A stretch of DNA of 51,837 bases from Clostridiales bacterium (GTDB lineage: Bacteria > Bacillota > Clostridia > Lutisporales > Lutisporaceae): NCBI GenBank assembly GCA_012521375.1, contig JAAYMO010000038.1, positions 1 through 51,837 of the forward strand, read 5' to 3'. A program made the translations under genes and the position numbers. The notes beneath the pieces were generated by a model. That model ran no database searches, had not been told where the DNA came from, and worked only from the letters and a program-made list of their open reading frames with translations. Numbering within the stretch: the stretch's first letter is position 1; each line of letters begins with the position of its first letter. This document shows positions 20,596-29,355 of the stretch, one piece after another.

Positions 20596-20616
20596 TAGCA
20601 CGCAGCACGTAGCAAG
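20596..20616. repeat. 7-bp-period tandem repeat, 3 imperfect units
   Basis: tagcacg/cagcacg/tagcaag. Confidence 0.7.
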
Positions 20617-20637
20617 ACCCAATAGGAATAGCCAAAT

Positions 20638-20665
20638 TCATAGCTCATAGTTCATAGCTCTTAGT
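20638..20665. repeat. 7-bp-period tandem repeat, 4 units
   Basis: tcatagc/tcatagt/tcatagc/tcttagt. Confidence 0.8.
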
Positions 20666-20688
20666 TCTAATATATAGGAGGTTGCTTT

Positions 20689-22032
20689 ATGACAATCAAA
20701 AGGGTTTTAACTCTTTTTTTGTGTTTTACCATAATAATATATATTATTACAGGGCCTATTCTGTTCAAAAAACTTAATATAAACTATATAAACTACTATA
20801 AAGTTGAAACCAAAGAACCTGACTGGAAAGGAATAATAAGCTTCTGGGATTATCCAAACCTTGATACCACCAATGGTAGCAGGTTTGGTTGGATTCAAAA
20901 AAGAATTAAAGAATTTGAAAAAAACAATCCGGGAATATATATAGATTTTAGACCCTTGTCTGCAGAAGATGGAAGAACAACACTGATGGCTTCAGCTAAA
21001 ATTGGAGCCAACCCTGATATTGGGCCTATAGGTAGTGAAGTTTTTTTTATTTCTTCAGGTTTTCTAGAACCATTAGACTCTTATTTTACTGAAGATGAGA
21101 GGAAAGACTACAAAGATGAAGCTTTAGAAGAAGTAACCTACAAAGAATGTATATATGGAATTCCTTGGGCGGCAAGGGGATATACTTTGCTCCTCAACAA
21201 AAAAATTTTTGAAGAAAGAAATGTTGAGCTACCTCCAGAAGGTCAATGGACTTATGAGGAATTTGTAGAATCCTTAAAAAAACTGACATCTGAAGAAGGG
21301 AAAAGAGGAACTGAAAATGTCTATGGAATAAATGGATATATTGATTTAGGATGTTACAATATTTCTGGTTTATTGATGGTAGATGGAGCTAGATTTATTG
21401 ATGATAATGGCAATTATGCATTTAATGGTCCTGAAGCTTTAAAAGGTCTAACAAAACTATATGAACTAAAACATGTGCATAAGGTAACCCATCCTCAATT
21501 TGGCGAAATGAATAAAGAAGAAGCATTAATGAGTTTTCTACAAGGGAAATCTGCAGTTTTAATGGCTGATGCATGGATGGTCCCATATATAAGAAATATG
21601 GCAGGAAAGTATAATGTTGAGTTTACCGTGGCAGGATACCCAGTTGGCGACTCAGAACTGCCGTTATATATGAATAATACATATCTAAGCTATGGTGTTT
21701 TTAAACAAAGTGACCCAAATAAAATAAAAGCATGTGTTGACTTTATCAAATACATAACTGATAAGAGTTTTACAGAGGAATTGGCTAATTTAGGATATTT
21801 TTCTCCAAGGAAATCTGGAGACTTGCTATACATTGAGGATGAAGAAATGCAGAGAATAAGTATTAGTTTAAATTATGCTGAACCTTTACCAAAGAATAAA
21901 AATTGGTGGGAAATAGATGCCATAATCCAATACAATCTCAGAGAGATGTTGGTATTTGGAAAATCTCCGGAAGAAGTGATGAGGGATATGGAAGAACAGG
22001 TGAAAAAATATTTTAATAGTCAAAAGGATTAA
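20689..22032 (+). CDS. Extracellular solute-binding protein (sugar ABC type 1 family), orphan
   Basis: IKEFEKNNPGIYIDFRPL..., LNKKIFEERNVELPPEGQWTYEEFVESLKKLT, QGKSAVLMADAWMVPY; AGGAGG RBS; no permease or ATPase adjacent. Confidence 0.85.
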   Translation: MTIKRVLTLFLCFTIIIYIITGPILFKKLNINYINYYKVETKEPDWKGIISFWDYPNLDTTNGSRFGWIQKRIKEFEKNNPGIYIDFRPLSAEDGRTTLMASAKIGANPDIGPIGSEVFFISSGFLEPLDSYFTEDERKDYKDEALEEVTYKECIYGIPWAARGYTLLLNKKIFEERNVELPPEGQWTYEEFVESLKKLTSEEGKRGTENVYGINGYIDLGCYNISGLLMVDGARFIDDNGNYAFNGPEALKGLTKLYELKHVHKVTHPQFGEMNKEEALMSFLQGKSAVLMADAWMVPYIRNMAGKYNVEFTVAGYPVGDSELPLYMNNTYLSYGVFKQSDPNKIKACVDFIKYITDKSFTEELANLGYFSPRKSGDLLYIEDEEMQRISISLNYAEPLPKNKNWWEIDAIIQYNLREMLVFGKSPEEVMRDMEEQVKKYFNSQKD

Positions 22033-22134
22033 ACTAATAAATTTTGTCAAATAATTAGATAGAAAATATAGATACCTAGTGTAATATGTTGTATAATTAA
22101 GAGAAAATTGTATTAGGTAATCGGAGGAGATACT

Positions 22135-22833
22135 GTGACTGAAGAAAAGAATAAAAAGAGAGAAAAACAACCTATAATAGAGTATAATAATAAGAAATAT
22201 CTTAGGATTCCTGTAAAAACTCATGTTATAAAAAGAGATGATAATATTATCGATGTGGTGAAAAAATATACACAAGAGATTGTTAATGAAAAGGATATAG
22301 TAATAATAAGCGAAAAGGTAGTAGCTATTACCCAAGGGAGGGCATTTCCCGTAAAGGAAATAAAACCAAGGCCTTTAGCCAGGTTTTTATCTAAGTTCGT
22401 CACTAAAACCCCTGCAGGAATTGGTTTAGGCATACCGGAGACCATGGAGATGGCACTGAGGGAATGTGGAGTTATTAAAATACTTTTTGCTGCAGCAGTT
22501 AGCTTTTTTGGAAAACTGATAGGAAGAAAAGGTGATTTTTATAGGATAGCAGGCTACAAGGCTTCATCCATAGATGGACCTACACCAAACACACTTCCTC
22601 CATATAATAAATATGTTGTATTAGGACCAGAGAATCCAGACAAAGTTGCAATGGACATAAGTGAAACAATAAAAGCCCAAGTAGCAATTGTAGACATAAA
22701 TGACCTGGGAGGAAGTATACTGGGAACATCTCAGAGAGATATGGACAGGAATACACTATTAGGTATATTAAAAGACAATCCTCTTGGTCAGAGTTCTGAA
22801 CAAACACCTCTAGGTATAATTAGAGAAGTATAA
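22135..22833 (+). CDS. CofE-like (coenzyme F420-0:L-glutamate ligase domain) protein
   Basis: VIKRDDNIIDVVKKYTQEIVNEKDIVIISEKVVAITQGRA, DINDLGGSILGTS; GTG start. Confidence 0.75.
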   Translation: MTEEKNKKREKQPIIEYNNKKYLRIPVKTHVIKRDDNIIDVVKKYTQEIVNEKDIVIISEKVVAITQGRAFPVKEIKPRPLARFLSKFVTKTPAGIGLGIPETMEMALRECGVIKILFAAAVSFFGKLIGRKGDFYRIAGYKASSIDGPTPNTLPPYNKYVVLGPENPDKVAMDISETIKAQVAIVDINDLGGSILGTSQRDMDRNTLLGILKDNPLGQSSEQTPLGIIREV

Positions 22834-22863
22834 GCTAAAGGGATAGTCAGAGGAGGATATATA

Positions 22864-23754
22864 TTGCAGTTAAATGATTTATTTCCAAACGTAAAATTTG
22901 ACGAACCGATGAAAAATCATATTTCCTTTAAAGTAGGTGGAAAGGCTGATATATTTTTTGAGCCAAGTAGTATAAGAGAGCTTATTGAATTCATCAAATA
23001 TGTAAAAGAAAACAATATACCTCATATAATAATGGGTAATGGAACTAATATGTTGGTTTCTGATGATGGAGTTAGAGGTGCAGTTGTTAAACTAGGGCCT
23101 AAACTATCATCTATAGAAGTCATCGATGATAGTATTATAGCCCAATGTGGAGCTATATTGCTAGAAGTTTCAAAGATTGCTGCAGCCAACTCTCTAACAG
23201 GACTTGAATTTGCCAGCGGAATACCTGGTTCCATAGGTGGTGCTATTACCATGAATGCAGGTGCCTATGGGAAGGAAATGAAGGATGTATTGGAAGAAGT
23301 AGAAGTATTGGATTCAAATCTAGAATATAAGGTTTTGCAAAACAAAGAGATGGAATTCGGTTATAGAAAGAGTGCAGTAGAAAAAAATAATTATATAGTA
23401 TTAGGGGCTAAATTAAAATTAATGAAAGGGAATAAAGCAGATATAAAAGCTCTTATGGAAGAATATGATGAAAGAAGGAGAAGCAAACAGCCTTTAGAAT
23501 TGCCTAGTGCAGGCAGCGTTTTTAAAAGACCTGAAGGATACTATGCAGGTAAGCTTATAGAAGAAGCTGGACTGAGAGGTATGACTATTGGTGGCGCTCA
23601 AGTTTCTGAAAAGCACTGTGGTTTCATTGTGAATAAGGGTGATGCCACTGCTGGAGATATATATAACTTAATTAAGCATATTCAAAAAAATATATATGAA
23701 AGATTTGGAGTAAAGCTGGAAACAGAAGTGAAGCTTATAGGCAAATTCGAGTAG
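22864..23754 (+). CDS. murB: UDP-N-acetylmuramate dehydrogenase
   Basis: ISFKVGGKADIFFEP, GLEFASGIPGSIGGAITMNAGAYG, GSVFKRPEG, TTG start. Confidence 0.97.
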   Translation: MQLNDLFPNVKFDEPMKNHISFKVGGKADIFFEPSSIRELIEFIKYVKENNIPHIIMGNGTNMLVSDDGVRGAVVKLGPKLSSIEVIDDSIIAQCGAILLEVSKIAAANSLTGLEFASGIPGSIGGAITMNAGAYGKEMKDVLEEVEVLDSNLEYKVLQNKEMEFGYRKSAVEKNNYIVLGAKLKLMKGNKADIKALMEEYDERRRSKQPLELPSAGSVFKRPEGYYAGKLIEEAGLRGMTIGGAQVSEKHCGFIVNKGDATAGDIYNLIKHIQKNIYERFGVKLETEVKLIGKFE

Positions 23755-23759
23755 TATTC

Positions 23760-23796
23760 GACCACAGGGCAGTGTAGGTCTCTGTGGTCTTTCTAT
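23760..23796 (+). terminator. Terminator after murB
   Basis: gaccacag...ctgtggtc then tttctatt. Confidence 0.75.
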
Positions 23797-23875
23797 TATA
23801 ACAGAATCCAAATTATTCTTTTGATAATACTAATAGTAATATATAATTGATATAGAGTATGAAGAGGTGTAACGA

Positions 23876-24613
23876 ATGATAAAACTCTTTGCAGATTATC
23901 ATACACATACTATATATAGCCATGGAACGGGTACCATAATAGACAATGTAATGATAGCAAGAAAGAAAGGCCTCAAAGAGATAGCCATTACAGATCACGG
24001 ATTGAGGCATTTTACTTATGGTGTTAAACGGGAGAAGCTTAAAAGGATGAGAGAAGAAATTGACAGCATTAATGAACGCTTTAATGACTTTAATGTTTTG
24101 CTGGGAATGGAATGCAATATAATCAGTAGAGATGGCTCCATTGATCTGGATGATGAAGTTATGGACTACATGGATATAGTTCTTCTGGGATATCACATGA
24201 TGGTTAGACTGAAGGATATTTCAAGTTATGTTCATATATATGGAAAAAATTACATATCAAGGGTCAATAAAGCTTTAAAAGAAGAAACAAGACAACAAAA
24301 TACTGATATAATGATAAAGGCTATAAAAAAATACAAGATAGATATCATAACTCATCCTGGAGCGCGAATATCAATGGATACAGGGCGTTTAGCGGAGGTG
24401 GCGGCAAAAACCAATACAGCACTGGAGATTAACTCTAAGAGCAATATCATGACTGTTGATTATCTAAAAGTTGCAGCAAATCATGGAGCTAAATTTGTGA
24501 TTAACAGTGATGCTCATAGACCTGAAGATGTAGGAAATTTTGGAAATGCCATAGAACTTGCAAAGCTGTCAGGTCTTACCAGCGAGAATATAATCAATGC
24601 GATTAAAGGCTAA
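23876..24613 (+). CDS. PHP-domain phosphoesterase (YcdX/histidinol-phosphatase-like)
   Basis: [43 protein letters not shown]. Confidence 0.92.
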   Translation: MIKLFADYHTHTIYSHGTGTIIDNVMIARKKGLKEIAITDHGLRHFTYGVKREKLKRMREEIDSINERFNDFNVLLGMECNIISRDGSIDLDDEVMDYMDIVLLGYHMMVRLKDISSYVHIYGKNYISRVNKALKEETRQQNTDIMIKAIKKYKIDIITHPGARISMDTGRLAEVAAKTNTALEINSKSNIMTVDYLKVAANHGAKFVINSDAHRPEDVGNFGNAIELAKLSGLTSENIINAIKG

Positions 24614-24636
24614 ACTCTGCTTTAGGAGGGGATATT

Positions 24637-25500
24637 TTGAAATTTGTTATTATAACAGGTTTATCAGGAGCAGGCAAAAGCCAGGCTATCAAATTTCTTG
24701 AAGATTTAGGTTTCTTTTGTGTAGATAATTTGCCTCCTGCATTGATACTAAAATTTGCAGAGATATGTAGCCAAACCAGAGGAGGAATAGAGAAAATCGC
24801 CATTGTGACTGATATTAGAGGAGGAAGATTCTTCGATCAGCTCCAGTCCAGCCTTGAAGAGCTGGAGGTAGGAGGATTTAATTATGAGATTTTATTTTTG
24901 GAAGCTTCTGATGAAACATTGATTAAAAGGTATAAAACCAGCCGAAGAATGCATCCTTTGGCCAGGGATGGAAGAATAATAAGAGGAATAAAGGCGGAAA
25001 GAAATAAGCTGGAGGAACTAAAGAAAAAATCAGACTATATAATAGATACTACAAATATGAGTACGAAACAGCTCAAGCAGGAGATAGTGCATCTTTTTGT
25101 AGAAGGGGGAAAAAGTGAAAAACTTATAATAAATATTATCTCTTTTGGATTTAAATATGGAATACCTTTAGATGGGGATTTGGTTTTTGATGTAAGATTC
25201 CTTCCCAATCCTTACTATATTGAATCTATGAAAAAGCTCAGCGGAAATGATGATGATGTAAAAGAATATGTTATGAGCTGGCCGGAAGCCAAAGAGTTTA
25301 TGAGTAAATTAATAGATATGATAGAGTTCCTCATACCCTATTATATAAAAGAAGGCAAAAGTCAATTGGTGGTTGCCATCGGTTGCACTGGAGGAAGGCA
25401 TCGTTCTGTTACCATGGCAAATATGCTTAGTGAAAGGCTTAAGGAAAAAAATCATAGAGTGATTGTGGAGCATAGAGATATAGAGGAAGAAGGAATTTGA
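24637..25500 (+). CDS. rapZ: RNase adapter / nucleotide-binding protein RapZ (YvcJ)
   Basis: [49 protein letters not shown]; followed by yvcK and whiA. Confidence 0.96.
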   Translation: MKFVIITGLSGAGKSQAIKFLEDLGFFCVDNLPPALILKFAEICSQTRGGIEKIAIVTDIRGGRFFDQLQSSLEELEVGGFNYEILFLEASDETLIKRYKTSRRMHPLARDGRIIRGIKAERNKLEELKKKSDYIIDTTNMSTKQLKQEIVHLFVEGGKSEKLIINIISFGFKYGIPLDGDLVFDVRFLPNPYYIESMKKLSGNDDDVKEYVMSWPEAKEFMSKLIDMIEFLIPYYIKEGKSQLVVAIGCTGGRHRSVTMANMLSERLKEKNHRVIVEHRDIEEEGI

Positions 25501-25522
25501 TAGATGATGGGGGGCTACGATT

Positions 25523-26554
25523 TTGAGTATAAAGAGGTCGAAAAAGTTGATTAAGCATAATGGATGGGTCATAGGAGGTCCTAAGATAGTAGCTATAGGG
25601 GGAGGTACAGGTCTATCGACTATTCTGAGAGGTCTTAAGACTCATACATCAAATATTACTGCTATAGTAACTATGGCAGATGATGGAGGAGGCTCTGGCA
25701 TGTTGAGAAATGATTTAGGCATGCTTCCTCCAGGGGATATTAGAAATTGCATACTAGCTTTAGCCAATACAGAACCTATAATGGAAAAACTCATGCAGTA
25801 TAGATTTAAGGAAGGGATTTTAAAGGGGCAAAGTTTTGGCAATCTTTTTATAGCAGCATTAAATGATATTTGTGGCAGTTTTGATAATGCAGTTAAAGAA
25901 ATAAGCAATGTTTTGGCTGTTACAGGAAAAGTAATACCTGTAACATTAGACAATATAACCCTTTATGCTGAGTTGGAAGATGGCACCATAGTTAAAGGTG
26001 AGTCTCAGATACCTAAAATACAGTTTAACAGCAATAAAAAGATAAAAAGAGTTTTTTTGGAGCCGGAAGTATGTCAGCCTATGGAAGAAGCATTAGCGGC
26101 CATCAAAGAAGCAGATGCGGTAATAATTGGGCCTGGTAGTCTTTATACCAGTATAATACCCAATTTTATGGTGAAAGATGTAGCTGAGACAATCTATGAA
26201 TCTAAAGCAATGAAGATATATGTATGCAACATAATGACACAAAAAGGAGAGACTTTAGGGTATAGCCTGACAGACCATATTAATGCTATAAACAGTCACG
26301 CAAAACGTGATATAATAGAGTATGCAATAGTAAATTCAGGAAGTGTGCCTGAAGAATTTGCAATAAAATATATGGATGAATATGCAACTGCAGTGGAGAT
26401 TGATTGGGAAAAGGTAAATGAAATGGGAATCAAAACTGTGGAAGGCGATTTTGTAAGGATTGACAGAGGATATGTGAGACATGATTATAATAAATTGTCA
26501 GAATGCATATTCACCTTACTGAATCAAGAAAGGAAAGACCATAATACTAAGTAA
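25523..26554 (+). CDS. yvcK: Gluconeogenesis factor YvcK family
   Basis: KIVAIGGGTGLSTILRGLKTHTSNITAIVTMADDGGGSGMLR, PPGDIRNC, GPGSLYTSIIPN. Confidence 0.96.
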   Translation: MSIKRSKKLIKHNGWVIGGPKIVAIGGGTGLSTILRGLKTHTSNITAIVTMADDGGGSGMLRNDLGMLPPGDIRNCILALANTEPIMEKLMQYRFKEGILKGQSFGNLFIAALNDICGSFDNAVKEISNVLAVTGKVIPVTLDNITLYAELEDGTIVKGESQIPKIQFNSNKKIKRVFLEPEVCQPMEEALAAIKEADAVIIGPGSLYTSIIPNFMVKDVAETIYESKAMKIYVCNIMTQKGETLGYSLTDHINAINSHAKRDIIEYAIVNSGSVPEEFAIKYMDEYATAVEIDWEKVNEMGIKTVEGDFVRIDRGYVRHDYNKLSECIFTLLNQERKDHNTK

Positions 26555-26567
26555 GGGGAGAGAAATT

Positions 26568-27092
26568 TTGAAGGAGCATGCGATTAAAGAAATAATATCG
26601 TGGATAAAATTGGTAATTACTGCATTTATTATTGCCTTTATATTAAAAACTTTTATTTTTCAGATAGCATATGTAAAAGGGCCTTCCATGGAGCCTACAC
26701 TTCATGAAGGAGAAATATTGATTGTTTCTAAGTTGAGTTACAGAATTGGAGAACCTAAAAGAAGCGATATAGTAGTCCTGAATGATAATTTGGAGCATAA
26801 AGATCTGATAAAGAGGGTCATTGGATTGCCGGGTGAGAGAATAAACATCAAGGATGGTTTAGTATATATTGATGGAAATATATTGGTAGAAGAATATATT
26901 CAGGTTCCCACCTATGAAAATGAGTTTGAAGAATCAATAGTACCTGACAGCAAATATTTTGTATTGGGAGATAATAGGCTGGAAAGCAGAGATAGCAGAT
27001 CTAGTTCTTTAGGCTTTATAGATAGAAAAAACATTATGGGAAAAGCTGTGTTCAGACTCTGGCCTTTGAATAAAATCGGCAGTATCAAGTAA
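26568..27092 (+). CDS. lepB: Signal peptidase I
   Basis: N-terminal TM; GPSMEPTLHEGEILIVSKL; DLIKRVIGLPGERI; YFVLGDNRLESRDSRSSSLGFI. Confidence 0.95.
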   Translation: MKEHAIKEIISWIKLVITAFIIAFILKTFIFQIAYVKGPSMEPTLHEGEILIVSKLSYRIGEPKRSDIVVLNDNLEHKDLIKRVIGLPGERINIKDGLVYIDGNILVEEYIQVPTYENEFEESIVPDSKYFVLGDNRLESRDSRSSSLGFIDRKNIMGKAVFRLWPLNKIGSIK

Positions 27093-27105
27093 AGGTGGTG
27101 CTTAA

Positions 27106-28059
27106 ATGTCCTTTTCGTCTAAAGTAAAGAATGAAATTGCAAAGCTGCAGGACGAAAATCCATGCTGTCAGATAGCGGAATTATCGGCTTTGATAAAAAT
27201 GAACGGGACAATACGTATTTTAGGCAGAAACAGGATAGGAATAAAGTTGACAACTGAGAATGCAGCGATAGCCAGAAATATATTTTCTTTAATTAAAAGC
27301 AATTTTGATTTCAATACAAAGGTAGCAATGACAAAAAATAAACAATTAAAAAAGAATTATAGCTACACACTGCTGGTAGATTCAAATACAGCTTCTGAAA
27401 ATATCCTAAGAAAGTTACTAATAGTTCATGAAACAGCAAATGGGCCAAGGATAAACAACAAGATTCCCAGTAGTATAATAAAAAATGTATGCTGTAAAAG
27501 GGCATATTTAAGAGGTGTTTTTCTCGGAGGGGGCTCCATAAGCGACCCGGAAAAAACCTATCATTTAGAAATAGTCACTAACAACGAGTCCTATGCTAAA
27601 GATATAAAAAAGCTTATAAACAGTTTTGGACTCAATTCTAAAATAGTTGTGAGAAAAAATAATTATGTGGTTTATCTGAAAGAGGGGGAAAATATAGTAG
27701 ATTTTCTGAATATAATCGGTGCCCATAGCGCATTATTGAATTTGGAAAATGTAAGAATATATAAGGAAATGAGAAACAATGTCAACAGACTTGTGAACTG
27801 TGAAACTGCAAATCTAAGCAAAACAGTGAATGCAGCAATGAGACAGGTTAAGAATATAGAATATATTAAAGAACATATGGGTCTTGATAAACTGCCTAAG
27901 AGTCTAAGAGATATAGCAGAAGCAAGGCTTGAACACCAAGATGCAAGCCTTAGGGAATTGGGAGAAATGATGGATCCTGTTGTAGGCAAATCAGGAGTAA
28001 ACCATAGATTGAGGAAATTAGATGAGCTGGCAGAAAGCTTGAGGAGAAAAAGTCAATAG
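27106..28059 (+). CDS. whiA: DNA-binding protein WhiA
   Basis: SFSSKVKNEIAKL; KRAYLRGVFLGGGSISDPEKTYHLEIV; SGVNHRLRKLDELAE. Confidence 0.97.
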   Translation: MSFSSKVKNEIAKLQDENPCCQIAELSALIKMNGTIRILGRNRIGIKLTTENAAIARNIFSLIKSNFDFNTKVAMTKNKQLKKNYSYTLLVDSNTASENILRKLLIVHETANGPRINNKIPSSIIKNVCCKRAYLRGVFLGGGSISDPEKTYHLEIVTNNESYAKDIKKLINSFGLNSKIVVRKNNYVVYLKEGENIVDFLNIIGAHSALLNLENVRIYKEMRNNVNRLVNCETANLSKTVNAAMRQVKNIEYIKEHMGLDKLPKSLRDIAEARLEHQDASLRELGEMMDPVVGKSGVNHRLRKLDELAESLRRKSQ

Positions 28060-28070
28060 GAGGCCTCTTT

Positions 28071-29333
28071 ATGCAGATAACAGTATCATACTCGGAGAGC
28101 TTTATAAAAAAAGAAGAGCTGGAAGTTTATATAGATAAAGTAAATCATGTTCATAACCAACTTCACAGCAAAGAACATTATGATAAAATGCCATTGGGTT
28201 GGATAGATCTACCCATAAAAAAGAACTTTGAGGAAATAGAGAGAATAGAAAAAGCAGCTGATAGGCTGAGAGACTGTTCCCAAGCTTTTATATCTATAGG
28301 CATAGGCGGTTCATATTTAGGAAGCAGAGCGGCAATTGAGATGTTTCCTTCAGATTCACCGGAGATATATTTTGCAGGAAACAATATAAGCGGAACCTAT
28401 CTAAAGTCTATAGTAGATAGTATAAAGGATAAAGACTTTAGTATTTGTGTCATTTCCAAATCCGGTACAACTTTAGAGACTGCATTGGCCTTTCGGGTGT
28501 TTAGAGAAATATTAGAAAAAAAATATGGAAAATCAGAAGCTAAAAATAGAATAATAGCAGTTACAGACGGTCGTAAAGGAACTTTACTGGAAATAGCTAA
28601 AAAAGAAGGCTATGAGATTTTTGAAATACCCATGAATATCGGCGGCAGGTATTCGGTATTGACGCCTGCAGCTTTGGTCACCATGGCGGTGGCTGGAATA
28701 GACATCAAAAAGGTGCTCAAGGGGGCTGAAGAAGCCTATCACGCATATAATAACCCAAATATTTACCAAAATGACTGTTATAAATACTCTGTATTGAGAA
28801 ACATTTTATATAAAAAGGGGAAAATTATAGAAACATTGGTAAATTATGAACCTTTTATGGAGTATTTCGGAAAGTGGTGGCAGCAACTTTTTGGAGAAAG
28901 CGAAGGAAAAGAAGGAAAAGGCATATTTCCTGCTGTGCTTCAATTTTCTACAGATTTACACTCTATGGGGCAGTACCTCCAGGAAGGGACTAAGAATGTA
29001 TTTGAAACAATAATTAAAATAAACAATCCCGCTGATGATGTGACCATACCATATATTGAAGATGATTCGGATGGCTTGAATTATTTGGCTGATAAAACCT
29101 TCAACCACATCAATAAAGTGGCATATGAAGGTGCCATGAAAGCCCATGAAGAAGGGGGTACACCGACAATATCCATAGAGATACCTTTTATAGATGAGCA
29201 CAGCTTTGGGCATTTAGTGTATTTTATGAAGAAGGCTTGTGCTGCAAGTGGTTATTTGCTAGGCATAAACCCTTTTGATCAGCCTGGTGTAGAGTTATAT
29301 AAGAAGAATATATATAGACTATTGAATAGATAA
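28071..29333 (+). CDS. pgi: Glucose-6-phosphate isomerase
   Basis: ISIGIGGSYLGSRAAIE, ISKSGTTLETALAFRVF, GGRYSVLTPAALV, QLFGESEGKEGKGIFP. Confidence 0.97.
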   Translation: MQITVSYSESFIKKEELEVYIDKVNHVHNQLHSKEHYDKMPLGWIDLPIKKNFEEIERIEKAADRLRDCSQAFISIGIGGSYLGSRAAIEMFPSDSPEIYFAGNNISGTYLKSIVDSIKDKDFSICVISKSGTTLETALAFRVFREILEKKYGKSEAKNRIIAVTDGRKGTLLEIAKKEGYEIFEIPMNIGGRYSVLTPAALVTMAVAGIDIKKVLKGAEEAYHAYNNPNIYQNDCYKYSVLRNILYKKGKIIETLVNYEPFMEYFGKWWQQLFGESEGKEGKGIFPAVLQFSTDLHSMGQYLQEGTKNVFETIIKINNPADDVTIPYIEDDSDGLNYLADKTFNHINKVAYEGAMKAHEEGGTPTISIEIPFIDEHSFGHLVYFMKKACAASGYLLGINPFDQPGVELYKKNIYRLLNR

Positions 29334-29355
29334 AGACATGAAAGGACTAGATAAT

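Noticed and set aside
20596-20665. Possible CRISPR remnant
   Set aside because: Units are 7 bp with no spacers; simple tandem repeats, no cas genes.
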